The notes under the pieces are model-generated. The model saw only the letters and a program-made list of their open reading frames with translations, was not told the DNA's origin and did no database searches. Of a DNA stretch of 64,000 bases, positions 8,815-17,325 are shown piece by piece. A program made the translations under genes and the position numbers. Source of the stretch: an uncultured Bacteroidota bacterium (GTDB lineage: Bacteria; Bacteroidota; Bacteroidia; Flavobacteriales; Flavobacteriaceae); the NCBI GenBank assembly GCA_902561795.1, contig CACERG010000002.1:62001-126000 (forward strand). The letters run 5' to 3'. Each line of letters begins with the position of its first letter. The first letter of the stretch is position 1.

Positions 8815-9968
8815 TGAAATTAGAGTTTAAACTTGCATTTAAGAACTTATTTGGCGCAAAACTGAGGACTTTATTAAATGTTTTTGTTCTTTCATTTTCC
8901 TTTGTAATTATAATCTTTCTGAATTCAATAATGGATGGGTGGTATCAACAAGCTCAGAAAGATAGTGTTGAATGGGAATTCGGAGAAGGACACCTATTAC
9001 ATAAAGATTACGACCCTTTAGATTCATATACTATTTTAGATGGTCATGGTGAAATACCAAAAAGGAGTATTGGCATGACACCAGTTTTAGAGCGTCAAGC
9101 TTCAGTTTATCCACAAGGAAGAATGATTGGTGTAGTTTTAAAAGGAATTCCATCAGATCAAAAAATCCTAAAATTACCTACTAAAAAATTAAATCAAAAT
9201 AAAGATGAGTTCCCAGTTATTATTGGAAAAAGATTTGCTGAGTCTGCGAAGTTGAAAAAAGGAGATAGAGTACAAATAAGATGGAGAGATAAAAACGGTA
9301 CTTACGATGCTAATACAACCATTATCGAAGAAATATTTGACTCTAATGTTCCTAATATTGACAATGGCAAAATTTGGATTGATATAGAGAAACTTTGGAA
9401 AATGACTGGTTTAGAAAATCAAGCGACTTATTTTCTTTTAGACCAAGATTTCAGAAAAGGTCCATTTGATTCATGGACTTATAGATCAAAATCGACTCTA
9501 TTAAAAAACCTCAAAGATCTTATTGATCAGAAAAAGGCAAGCCAGTCTGTAATATTTGGACTTTTATTAGCAATCGCATTACTCGCAATTTTTGACACAC
9601 AAATTTTATCAATTTTTAGAAGGCAAAAAGAAATTGGCACTTACATTGCTCTTGGAATGACTCGTCTTCGAGTTGTTCGTCTTTTCACAATTGAAGGAAG
9701 TGTATACAGTATAATGGCTTTAATTTTTGGGAGTATTTATGGCATACCTTTTTTTATATATATGTCTAAAGCTGGTTTTCCTATTCCACCTGCTGATCAA
9801 AAACTAGGTATTGCTATAGCCGATGTTATCTATCCAGTTTATGGACTCAAATTAATTTTACTAACAATTCTTACAGTAATTATATCCGCCACAGTTGTTA
9901 GCTATCTTCCTGCAAGAAAAATTGCAAAATTAAATCCAGTACTTGCACTTAAGGGTAAAAAACAATGA
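8814..9968 (+). CDS. FtsX/MacB-type ABC transporter permease, first subunit
   Basis: 384 residues with the four-helix FtsX/LolCE/MacB topology: one helix at about 18-40, a periplasmic domain of about 200 residues, then three C-terminal helices. The RRQKEIGTYIALGMTRLRVVRLF segment between helices 2 and 3 and the PARKIAKLNPVLALKGKK tail are family hallmarks. Its ATG overlaps the ATPase stop by one base, and its end overlaps the next permease by four bases (ATGA). It probably forms a heterodimer with that second permease, as LolC and LolE do. Its cargo is inferred from the LolA-like neighbour to be lipidic or a lipoprotein. Confidence 0.9.
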   Translation: MKLEFKLAFKNLFGAKLRTLLNVFVLSFSFVIIIFLNSIMDGWYQQAQKDSVEWEFGEGHLLHKDYDPLDSYTILDGHGEIPKRSIGMTPVLERQASVYPQGRMIGVVLKGIPSDQKILKLPTKKLNQNKDEFPVIIGKRFAESAKLKKGDRVQIRWRDKNGTYDANTTIIEEIFDSNVPNIDNGKIWIDIEKLWKMTGLENQATYFLLDQDFRKGPFDSWTYRSKSTLLKNLKDLIDQKKASQSVIFGLLLAIALLAIFDTQILSIFRRQKEIGTYIALGMTRLRVVRLFTIEGSVYSIMALIFGSIYGIPFFIYMSKAGFPIPPADQKLGIAIADVIYPVYGLKLILLTILTVIISATVVSYLPARKIAKLNPVLALKGKKQ

Positions 9969-11239
9969 TAAAATTTATTTTCAAGGGTATTTTAAGGGAT
10001 AAAAGTAAAAGTGTAATCCCACTTGCTGTAATATCTGTGGGTGTAATGGTTACAATTATAATGTCTGGCTTTCTTAATGGTGTATTTTCAGATGTAATTA
10101 ATCAAAATGCAAAGCTTGATACTGGACATCTTAAAATTATGACTAAGCCTTATTTTGAAAACAAAGAACAACTTCCAAATGACCTTGCATTATTAGAAAT
10201 TCAAGAATTAATAGATTCACTAAACTTAAATTATCCAGATCTTATTTGGACACCCAGAATAAAATTTGGTGGTATTATGGATGTTCCCGACAAAGAAGGT
10301 AATACAAAATCTCAAGGTCCAGGAATAGGTTTAGCAATAGCACTCCAAAATAGTAAATCTTATGAGTTAAAAAGGCTTCAACTAAGTAAATCTTTGAGAA
10401 AAGGTAATTTACCCGCTGAAAGTGGAGAAATACTGTTGAGTGATAATTATGCTAAAAAATTAAAAATTAATCCTGGAGAAAAGATTACATTTTTTGGTTC
10501 TACAATGGAGGGTAGTATGGTATTTCAGAGTTACAAAATGGTTGGAACAGTTGAGTTTGGTTCTCCACTAATGGATAGAGGTACATTTATAATTGACATT
10601 GAAGATGCTCAAAATCTTTTAGACATGGAAAATGGTACAGGAGAACTTTTAGGATACTTTAAAGATGGGATTTATAATGATCGAAATGCATTAGTAATTT
10701 CAAACGATTTCAATTCAAAATATTCAAAGAGTCAAGATGAATATGCACCTGTAATGGTAACTTTGAAAGATCAAAACGGTCTAAGAGAAAGTCTTGATAT
10801 GGGAGACGCCTTTTCAGGTATATTTATATTTATTTTTATTTTATCAATGTCACTTGTACTTTGGAACACAGGACTAATTGGTGGACTAAGGCGATACAAT
10901 GAGTTTGGTATAAGACTAGCTTTGGGTGAATCAAAAAAAAATGTTTTTAAGCTAATGATGGTTGAAGCTACAATAATTGGTTTAATTGGATCAATTTTTG
11001 GAACAACTCTTGGAATTATTTTTTGTTATTACCTGCAGGAGTATGGAATAGATATTTCAAGTGATATAGAAAACTCAACAATAATTATGCCTTCCGTAAT
11101 GCGAGCTTATATAACATCTGACCTTTTTTATGTAGGTTTTATTCCAGGATTATTTTCGATGCTTTTTGGAACAGCTTTAGCGGGAAGAGGAATTTTTAAA
11201 AGAGAGACTGCTCGCTTATTTAAAGAATTGGAAGTTTAA
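9965..11239 (+). CDS. FtsX/MacB-type ABC transporter permease, second subunit
   Basis: 424 residues, same topology as its upstream partner: an N-terminal helix at about 17-38, a long periplasmic domain of roughly 240 residues, and three C-terminal helices from about residue 282. The RRYNEFGIRLALGESKKNV stretch is the FtsX-domain coupling region. It overlaps the preceding permease by four bases. The two permeases differ clearly in sequence, so a heterodimeric LolCDE-like or paired MacB-like transporter is more likely than a homodimer. There is no MacA-type adaptor gene beside it, which separates it from tripartite MacAB-TolC pumps. The LolA-like carrier follows 12 bases downstream. Confidence 0.9.
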   Translation: MIKFIFKGILRDKSKSVIPLAVISVGVMVTIIMSGFLNGVFSDVINQNAKLDTGHLKIMTKPYFENKEQLPNDLALLEIQELIDSLNLNYPDLIWTPRIKFGGIMDVPDKEGNTKSQGPGIGLAIALQNSKSYELKRLQLSKSLRKGNLPAESGEILLSDNYAKKLKINPGEKITFFGSTMEGSMVFQSYKMVGTVEFGSPLMDRGTFIIDIEDAQNLLDMENGTGELLGYFKDGIYNDRNALVISNDFNSKYSKSQDEYAPVMVTLKDQNGLRESLDMGDAFSGIFIFIFILSMSLVLWNTGLIGGLRRYNEFGIRLALGESKKNVFKLMMVEATIIGLIGSIFGTTLGIIFCYYLQEYGIDISSDIENSTIIMPSVMRAYITSDLFYVGFIPGLFSMLFGTALAGRGIFKRETARLFKELEV

Positions 11240-11251
11240 AAAAATAATACT

Positions 11252-12004
11252 ATGAAAAAAAACATTTTAATTTTCACATTTTCAATTATTCTGTCATTTT
11301 ACCCTAATGCTCAAACAACTAATAATGAAAAAGCACTAGAAATCATAAAAAAGATAGACAATAATATGTTTTCAAAAACTCAAATCGTAACCTCTGAAAT
11401 GATTGTATACGGTAAAAGAAAAAAAAGAATAATAAGATCTAAAGGTTATTCTAAGGGAAAAGAGAATAATTATACAGAGTATTTATTCCCTGAAAGAGAG
11501 AAAGGAACAAAAATGTTAAAACTTGATAAACGATTATGGATTTATTCCCCTTCAACCGACAGAACAATTCAACTATCTGGTCATCTTCTAAGGCAGTCGG
11601 TGATGGGTTCAGATCTTTCTTATGAAGACATGATGGAAGAAAGAAAATTATCAGAGGTTTACACTGCTGAAATAGTTAATGAGGACATATATATTGATTC
11701 TCCAGTTTGGATAATGCAATTAACTTCAAAAGTTGAGGGATTAGCATATTATAAAAGAACTTTATGGATTGATAAAAATAAATTTGTTCCCTTAAAAGAA
11801 AATCTTTACGCTAAAAGTGGTGTCCTTTTAAAAACTACAACATTTACAAATATCAAAAAGATCGATTCAAGATGGTTTCCAATGAAAATGAACTATAAAG
11901 ATATGCTCAAAGATGGTAAAGGAACAGATTTCATTATTATAGATATTGCATTTAACACAATAATCCCAGACAACTATTTTTCAAAAAATATTTTAAAAAA
12001 ATAA
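11252..12004 (+). CDS. LolA-like outer-membrane lipoprotein-sorting protein
   Basis: 250 residues with a signal peptide (cleavage near PNAQ, about residue 21). The mature part has the LolA/LolB-like half-barrel pattern of the outer-membrane lipoprotein-sorting family: an EMIVYGKRKKR strand, KGTKMLKLDKRLWIYSPS, an RQSVMGSDLSYEDM helix-turn, and WIMQLTSKVEGLAYYKRTLW with the WIDKNKFVPLKE turn. Such proteins bind acyl chains in the periplasm and occur with ABC or RND transporters. It closes the operon, so it likely carries the lipidic cargo between the permease pair and the outer-membrane barrel. It is distinct from the housekeeping LolA at 28365-29000. Confidence 0.85.
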   Translation: MKKNILIFTFSIILSFYPNAQTTNNEKALEIIKKIDNNMFSKTQIVTSEMIVYGKRKKRIIRSKGYSKGKENNYTEYLFPEREKGTKMLKLDKRLWIYSPSTDRTIQLSGHLLRQSVMGSDLSYEDMMEERKLSEVYTAEIVNEDIYIDSPVWIMQLTSKVEGLAYYKRTLWIDKNKFVPLKENLYAKSGVLLKTTTFTNIKKIDSRWFPMKMNYKDMLKDGKGTDFIIIDIAFNTIIPDNYFSKNILKK

Positions 12005-12028
12005 ATCAAATCTTTTTAGGAATAGACA

Positions 12029-12496
12029 TCAAAGCGTCAGAAAATAAATAATCGTTGGAATAAAGATAAATATTGAAAACAGATCAAAAGTTTTTGAAGT
12101 TTTTTCTTTAGAATGCCAATATGCCAAAAGGGTTAATGGTAACTGGAATGGAAGTCTTAATAATGCGTCATTTTTGGTAATACCATATATTTTCTGAGGA
12201 ACTTCTGATATATATAAATAAATATTTGCAGGGAATACTGAAATCAATAATACAATTATTCCAATTCCTGCAAACTTTCTAGTTGACGTTGGAATCAAAA
12301 GAAGTCCAAGGATTATTTCAAAAAAACCAGAAAGATATACAGCTAAATGGGGAAACTTGATGTATGGTGGTACAATTACCAAAAAAAAATCTACATCACT
12401 AAAGTGTTTAACTCCTACAAAAATATAAAGTAAACTCAGGGAATAAATAGTAATTAATTTTATTAGAGACAATAACTTACTTGAATAAATCATCAA
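12029..12496 (-). CDS. DoxX-like/MauE-type small integral membrane protein
   Basis: 155 residues with four hydrophobic helices (about 14-33, 48-67, 73-92, 130-153) and the YIFVGVKHF segment followed by a second helix containing GFFEIILGLLLIP, the pattern of the DoxX-like family. These are inner-membrane proteins often linked to redox or thiol metabolism, with no well-defined general activity. It lies 20 bases downstream of the SHD1/YHYH fusion gene on the same strand and may be the last gene of the SCO/YHYH cluster. It is convergent with the LolA-like gene, 24 bases away. A second Met at residue 2 makes the exact start uncertain by one codon. Confidence 0.75.
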   Translation of the reverse strand: MMIYSSKLLSLIKLITIYSLSLLYIFVGVKHFSDVDFFLVIVPPYIKFPHLAVYLSGFFEIILGLLLIPTSTRKFAGIGIIVLLISVFPANIYLYISEVPQKIYGITKNDALLRLPFQLPLTLLAYWHSKEKTSKTFDLFSIFIFIPTIIYFLTL

Positions 12497-12516
12497 TAAA
12501 AAATAATTTTAACTAT

Positions 12517-14010
12517 TTAACCTGAATTATAAATAACATCTTTACATGCATCTTGATTTATATGACTTTCAGAATTTTCAGAAGAATTATCTGCTAAGGA
12601 ACCGTTATGAGGCAAATTAGTGGTTCCACCATTTTCGTCAATATAAGTAAATGTAAACTTGCAATTTTCGTCCCAATTATAATTAACATAATATCTAACG
12701 CCATCAACTGTATATTCAAAAGAAAATGAATTTTTTCCGGTTTGAGTGAAACCAGTTACTATTGCTCCACTGACTGGTTTAAATGAATCAGAAGGACGAA
12801 TTGGGTTTTGAGAGGGCTGTGGATCAATCCCATCGTTGACAACATTAATTTCACCCATTACAAATGGCATATAATATGGTGATTTGGAGCTTGCGTGATA
12901 TCTGTAATTACCATCTGAGTCGAATCTTCCAAAAGCTTCATCTAAATTCTCTGTTGTCAAACCATAAACTGGATAACCGTCAAGTCCAAAAGCCAATGGT
13001 TGATCATCTCCTACAATTTCTTGTAAATGCAGAGGTATCATATGGTAGTGATAATCGTCCCCTCTACCAAAATGTCCACCCCAATTATCAAGTTCTCCTT
13101 TCTCATATGCATTTTCACCTCTATTATTAAGAACATTAAAAATTGGAATGCCATTAATTGCAATAGCTATTGCACCTCTGAATAAATTCACAGATGTATC
13201 TGTGGGAGTTTCAGCCATTTTTGGATTTAATGGAATCTGCCAACTATTGTCACCTGTATAATTTTGAGGAATTGGGACTTGTTCCTGCCATGAGCTAATT
13301 CCAATTCCCATAGGATGATTTGGCCAGCTATAAGAACTGACAAAAAAATAGTCATTATTGCTAGTAATCGATACATCTGAAAAATTATTAAAGTAACTTT
13401 TAATTAATTCTAAATTATTTGAAGAATTAGCTTCATTACTTGTTGTATTCAAAGAGTTACTAGTATTATTATCAACGCTTGATGTAACCAAAATTTCATC
13501 ATCATTACCTGATTCAGCAATAATTTCTTTAGAATCACATGCTAAAAATATAAGCAATAAAATATATGTTATAATTGATATAGCTCTAGAGTAAGCTATA
13601 AATGAAGGAAATAAACTAATAAAAGTTAATAAGCTTAAAATTAAAACTAAAAAAGATATAATTAGGCGTTTTGATTGTAAGCTTTTTAAAATAAATTTAG
13701 AATCTGAATATTTTTTGATCGAGCTAGTGGTATTTATTTTTTTTACGAGTTCATCCTTTTTAAGAATTGTTAGTTGATCTTCCATAGAAAATTTACTCAA
13801 CTCGTATTTAAAAATTTTATTCTTCTGTTTTAAAAATACATTACTACCATTGAATGAAATAAATTCTGCTATAAATGGTCCTGAGCTATCTTGAAAAAAC
13901 CATTTTTCTCTTTCATGATCATGTGTATTCTCGATATGTGCGTATGATATATGTAAAAAAAAGAATAAAATGAATGAATAAATTAAGTTAAAAGGTTTTA
14001 TGGACTTCAT
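12517..14010 (-). CDS. SHD1-like / transmembrane / YHYH domain fusion protein
   Basis: 497 residues from the ATG at 14010; an upstream ATG at 14040 would overlap the SCO gene, and only 14010 puts the signal peptide (about 1-24) at the N-terminus. An SHD1-like beta domain follows (about 35-82, with GPFIAEFISFNG and LSKFSMEDQ). Two hydrophobic helices lie at about 115-134 and 144-158, the second ending in LLIFLAC, which resembles a lipobox (Cys158). Then come a Ser/Asn-rich linker (165-200) and a YHYH domain with DDYHYH at 318-323, a LDGYPVYG strand near 343-350 and YRYH at 369-372. The YHYH family is of unknown function. It sits in a cluster with SCO and a second YHYH protein. Confidence 0.82.
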   Translation of the reverse strand: MKSIKPFNLIYSFILFFFLHISYAHIENTHDHEREKWFFQDSSGPFIAEFISFNGSNVFLKQKNKIFKYELSKFSMEDQLTILKKDELVKKINTTSSIKKYSDSKFILKSLQSKRLIISFLVLILSLLTFISLFPSFIAYSRAISIITYILLLIFLACDSKEIIAESGNDDEILVTSSVDNNTSNSLNTTSNEANSSNNLELIKSYFNNFSDVSITSNNDYFFVSSYSWPNHPMGIGISSWQEQVPIPQNYTGDNSWQIPLNPKMAETPTDTSVNLFRGAIAIAINGIPIFNVLNNRGENAYEKGELDNWGGHFGRGDDYHYHMIPLHLQEIVGDDQPLAFGLDGYPVYGLTTENLDEAFGRFDSDGNYRYHASSKSPYYMPFVMGEINVVNDGIDPQPSQNPIRPSDSFKPVSGAIVTGFTQTGKNSFSFEYTVDGVRYYVNYNWDENCKFTFTYIDENGGTTNLPHNGSLADNSSENSESHINQDACKDVIYNSG

Positions 14011-14014
14011 AATT

Positions 14015-14665
14015 TTATAGTAACGATTTAATATCTTCAATCATACGCGAGGTTTCAAGGGGTAAAGTACCGTTGTAAATCGCCCTTATTCTGCCATTTT
14101 GGTCAACAAGTATAAAATTTTCAGTGTGGATAAAATCGTCCACATCAGTTACTGATTTTCCAAATCCTTCGTCTGCGAAATACGATTCTCTTGCTATTTT
14201 GTAAATATCATGCTTTGGTCCTGTAAGTAAATACCAGAAATTAGAATTTATACTATTCATTTTTCCATACTCATTAAGTTTTTCTTGGTCATCAAACCAA
14301 GGCATAACAGTGTGTGATAATATTTTAACTTTTTCATTTGAAGAAAATTCTTTCTGAACTTTTAATAGGTTCGAAGCCATTTTAGGGCAGACTGTACCAC
14401 AAGAAGTAAAGAAAAAATTTGCAATGTATATCTTACCAAATAAATCATTTTGATTGATCCATTTTCCTTCTTGATTTTGAAAATTAAATGATTTTATTCT
14501 ATGAATTTGGTCTAATTTTTTATTTGATTGATCTAGCCATATTGGTGTAAATGTAGGTTCATTATAATATGGTAGCTCAATATCGTTTGAATAGGTATTG
14601 TTTGAGTTAAACGTTTTTTTGCATGAACACAGAAAAATCAAAAAAATTAAAATGTAATTTTTCAT
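14015..14665 (-). CDS. SCO1/SenC family copper-chaperone-like thioredoxin-fold lipoprotein
   Basis: 216 residues. A short signal sequence ends in a lipobox (LCSC, Cys15). The mature protein has the SCO thioredoxin fold with the copper-binding CxxxC pair Cys89 and Cys93 in FFFTSCGTVCP and the distal His180 in DDFIHTENF, all three needed for copper binding in SCO proteins. SCO proteins deliver copper to the CuA site of cytochrome oxidase or act as thiol-disulfide reductases. No oxidase gene lies in this window; the neighbours are YHYH proteins and a MORN-repeat protein, so its client may be one of these. Its start overlaps the end of the MORN-repeat gene by four bases. Confidence 0.93.
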   Translation of the reverse strand: MKNYILIFLIFLCSCKKTFNSNNTYSNDIELPYYNEPTFTPIWLDQSNKKLDQIHRIKSFNFQNQEGKWINQNDLFGKIYIANFFFTSCGTVCPKMASNLLKVQKEFSSNEKVKILSHTVMPWFDDQEKLNEYGKMNSINSNFWYLLTGPKHDIYKIARESYFADEGFGKSVTDVDDFIHTENFILVDQNGRIRAIYNGTLPLETSRMIEDIKSLL

Positions 14666-15288
14666 CTTATAACTAGATAAGGATCAATAATTTCTTCCTT
14701 GATATTGATTTTAGTACATCGTTTAATGCCCGCAAGTCCATATCTTCTTCCGTCTTCTCTAATGACAAAGTTAGATCTTAATTTACCATCTTTTCGCCAA
14801 ATTTTGGTTGCGCCAAAAGGCTTACCATTTAAATAATTAATTTCTGAGTATAATTGGCCATTTTCATACCATTGATAGTGCGTCTCCTCACTTAGTCCTT
14901 TGTTAAAAAAATATTCAAATTTTTTTTGCCCATTTATATACCATCCTTTGTGCGTACCTACTTTTTTTCCACTATGATAATACCTTTTAAATTTTAATTT
15001 CCCATTATCAAAATATCCTACACTTTTACCTTCAAGATATCCATTTAAGTAACCTTTTTTTTCAATTATATCATTGTTTGAATTTTTTTTAATTAAGTAT
15101 CCTGATAGCATTTCTCCTTCAAAGATGAGTCTTCCTTTAGAATCACGATCTAATTTTGATTTATCAAGGACAATTAATTTATTTGGTATAAGGACTACTT
15201 TAAAGCTAGAGTTTGTAAAAGATATTATAGTTACATACGATATAACTAAAATTAAAACTACAATAATTGCTTTGATCGTGCTTTTCAA
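14662..15288 (-). CDS. MORN/YwqK-repeat protein with N-terminal membrane anchor
   Basis: 208 residues with one hydrophobic helix at about 6-26, acting as anchor or signal. The rest consists of about six MORN-variant repeats of the YwqK type, recognisable by recurring NGYLEGK, DNGKLKFKRYY, INGQKKFEYF, ENGQLYSEINYLNGK and KDGKLRSNF units. The C-terminus holds a GRRYGLAGIKRC segment with a lone Cys. YwqK-type proteins are labelled antitoxins in some databases, but their role in Bacteroidota is unproven and no toxin gene is adjacent. It is four-base overlapped with the SCO gene downstream and 18 bases from the YHYH lipoprotein upstream, so all are probably one transcript. Confidence 0.82.
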   Translation of the reverse strand: MKSTIKAIIVVLILVISYVTIISFTNSSFKVVLIPNKLIVLDKSKLDRDSKGRLIFEGEMLSGYLIKKNSNNDIIEKKGYLNGYLEGKSVGYFDNGKLKFKRYYHSGKKVGTHKGWYINGQKKFEYFFNKGLSEETHYQWYENGQLYSEINYLNGKPFGATKIWRKDGKLRSNFVIREDGRRYGLAGIKRCTKINIKEEIIDPYLVIR

Positions 15289-15306
15289 TTTAAATGATTT
15301 TGAGAG

Positions 15307-16116
15307 TTATCTAGTTATGTTACCAGGAGTTCCATAAAAACCGTCACCATTTATCCAAGGAAGCTCATCAGTTATATGATAGTGATATATACCTTCGGGA
15401 AATTCTGGTGTATCGTGAATATGACCATGATAATCATCAAGATCGTCATTTGTTAGTCTTATACTATTTTCAACTGGACCATAAACTGGAAATCCATCTA
15501 ATAAAAGTCCAATAAAAGCGTCTTCACCAAGAGTCTGCGTAAGCCAAACGGGTTCAATATGATAATGATAAACACCACCAGGAGCAGGATGCCCTTCATA
15601 TTGGTCAAAAGTATTCAATTCTTCTAAAATGTCGTCACCTGGGGCAGCCATTTGATTAAATATCGCGACACTATTCACTGCGATTCCCATTGGTCCCATA
15701 GGAGTAGCCTCATGAGAATTGTCGATTTTTGGAAATCTTGGTATAGTCATAACAATGTCCTGTTCTAATATATTATTTGGATTTAATTTAAAAGAAGGAT
15801 TATTGGGTTCGTTGTACGATTCATACAATGGATTGTTGGTGTTATAATATGCACTTTTGTGATCGGGTAGGTCTTTTGCACTTATAACTAAGTTATCATC
15901 ATTTACAACGACTGAAACTGCAGTATTGTAGTAAAATTTCTCAGCTAAAATACTAATATCAGTTCCACCCACAGAGGATGTGTTATTAGAAGTTGAATTA
16001 TTTGATGATGCAGTAGTTGTATTTGAAGATCCTGATGTATCATTTTGCTCTCCATTATCAGAACAAGCAAAAAGAATTAAGATGAATAAGGTTACAATAA
16101 AGTTTTTATTTGTCAT
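15307..16116 (-). CDS. YHYH domain lipoprotein
   Basis: 269 residues from the ATG at 16116, which gives a textbook lipoprotein signal (MTNKNF, hydrophobic core, LFAC lipobox). A start at 16143 is possible but adds a pointless charged N-tail. A Ser/Thr/Asn-rich linker of about 30 residues follows, then a YHYH domain: GGVYHYH, a GLLLDGFPVYGP strand, and two later His-rich pieces (YHGHIHDTPEFPEG and IYHYHITDE). The paired YHYH motifs suggest a histidine metal site, plausibly copper given the SCO gene in the same operon; that is inference. It is the first gene of the cluster and is divergent from the unknown gene at 16301. Confidence 0.85.
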   Translation of the reverse strand: MTNKNFIVTLFILILFACSDNGEQNDTSGSSNTTTASSNNSTSNNTSSVGGTDISILAEKFYYNTAVSVVVNDDNLVISAKDLPDHKSAYYNTNNPLYESYNEPNNPSFKLNPNNILEQDIVMTIPRFPKIDNSHEATPMGPMGIAVNSVAIFNQMAAPGDDILEELNTFDQYEGHPAPGGVYHYHIEPVWLTQTLGEDAFIGLLLDGFPVYGPVENSIRLTNDDLDDYHGHIHDTPEFPEGIYHYHITDELPWINGDGFYGTPGNITR

Positions 16117-16300
16117 TTTTTTTAATAATTGTTTGGATGGCAAACTAATGTAACTTTAAAAAAAATAACATTTATTTTATTTTATGTAAATCTGCAACAA
16201 AATTTATTATTTTGAATTAAAAGATAAATAAATTGAAGAATTCCTAAAAAATGGATAGGATTTTTTGATTGTAAATTTTATAAATTTAAAATAGGTTGAA

Positions 16301-17110
16301 TTGATATCAAAAACTGAACTTTATATTTCCTCTTATCAAGAAATTGAGCCCTTAATAAATTTTCATTTTTCAAAAAAAGGATTCACCGATCAAACAAAAT
16401 TAATGTTACTTACTGGTTTACTATCAGCTTTGAATAAGGCATACTCTATTTTAAATCTAAACCGAACTGAGAATAATTTAAAAATCCAAACAAGTATAAT
16501 CTCAGCACCATTTCAAGAAAATAATAATGTTCTTGAAAAAATTATTTTAGCTAGCCTTAACTATTGGGAAAAAAAAATGATAATTGACGGTCTTAATAAT
16601 ACAGATCTCTATGACAAGATTATTTTTAATATAAAAAAATATAAAAGTTTAATTTCAACTGATTTAGATAATAAATTACCTATTGTTGAAAAATATAATA
16701 AAATCAATATTAATGAAAGAAGTTACGTTTGGTTAGGGTATAATGTTCAAAAGCAATTAAATACTCTTTTTGTGAAATTTAAGGAGGAGCTTAATTTAAT
16801 TGAAGAAAAAACAAATTTTATTGATTTTGCAAGAGTTTTTATGGGTACCGAGCTAAACCATATTAAAAATAAAATAAATTGGAAAGGACCTCTTAGGGCT
16901 TTAATTTACTTCATAATACGTGCATGTCATAGAGAACACTTGGAAATAGAAAATAATTTAAGGTGGAAGCAACTTGCAGCAACTTTTTATTTCAATGGCC
17001 ATGAACTAAAAAAAGAAGAATTTGAGAAGGAGTTTTTTAAATTAAGTAACACCGAACACATTCCAAGTGTGGGTCCAGAAATTGATTTAATTTTCAGATC
17101 ATTTATTTAA
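16301..17110 (+). CDS. Unknown 269-residue protein, weakly RteC-like C-terminus
   Basis: I do not recognise a firm family. The protein is soluble-looking, helical, rich in Lys, Asn and Ile, without signal peptide. Translation must start at the TTG at 16301 or further in, as no ATG occurs near. The C-terminal third, with NKINWKGPLRALIYFIIRAC followed by RWKQLAATFYFNGHELKK, recalls the C-terminal domain of RteC-type regulators of Bacteroides conjugative elements, where a WxG...L segment precedes a helical tail. No other mobile-element gene is nearby, so the likeness should be held loosely. A 59-residue gene follows 35 bases later on the same strand. Confidence is high that it is coding, low on role. 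Confidence 0.6.
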   Translation: MISKTELYISSYQEIEPLINFHFSKKGFTDQTKLMLLTGLLSALNKAYSILNLNRTENNLKIQTSIISAPFQENNNVLEKIILASLNYWEKKMIIDGLNNTDLYDKIIFNIKKYKSLISTDLDNKLPIVEKYNKININERSYVWLGYNVQKQLNTLFVKFKEELNLIEEKTNFIDFARVFMGTELNHIKNKINWKGPLRALIYFIIRACHREHLEIENNLRWKQLAATFYFNGHELKKEEFEKEFFKLSNTEHIPSVGPEIDLIFRSFI

Positions 17111-17145
17111 GATTAATAGATTAACAATAAAACAGTTAAATAAGG

Positions 17146-17325
17146 ATGGTTCAAATTGAGGATGATTATGGTAAAAAATATAAAATTGAAGACTTAAATT
17201 CATTTAAACTTCATATTAAAAAATATCATTCAAAAGATGGTAAAGGTGATGGTAGTCTACATGAAGAAAATGGATATTGGTTTCGAGTTACAGAAGAGTT
17301 TTATGACTATGTAATGGAACTCTAA
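17146..17325 (+). CDS. Small conserved-looking 59-residue protein of unknown function
   Basis: A complete ATG-to-TAA frame of 59 residues preceded by an AAGGA purine stretch. The protein (starting MVQIEDDYGKKYKIEDL) has a compact alpha/beta look with an SLHEENGYWFRVTEEF segment, and no signal peptide or membrane helix. Small proteins with a similar IxDxxGxxYxI...HEENGYYF pattern are familiar as hypothetical genes in Flavobacteriia, but I cannot name a family. It lies 35 bases after the unknown 269-residue gene and could be co-transcribed. The coding content is supported by the charged, non-repetitive composition and by the purine-rich start region, not by homology search. Confidence 0.55.
   Translation: MVQIEDDYGKKYKIEDLNSFKLHIKKYHSKDGKGDGSLHEENGYWFRVTEEFYDYVMEL

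Noticed and set aside
14662-15288. Toxin-antitoxin system based on the YwqK-like protein
   Set aside because: No toxin-like gene is adjacent; the protein is membrane-anchored and lies in an SCO/YHYH operon, so the antitoxin label looks inherited rather than meaningful.
16301-17325. Conjugative element signature from the RteC-like resemblance
   Set aside because: No integrase, tra, mob or tet genes and no attachment-site repeat are present in the surroundings.
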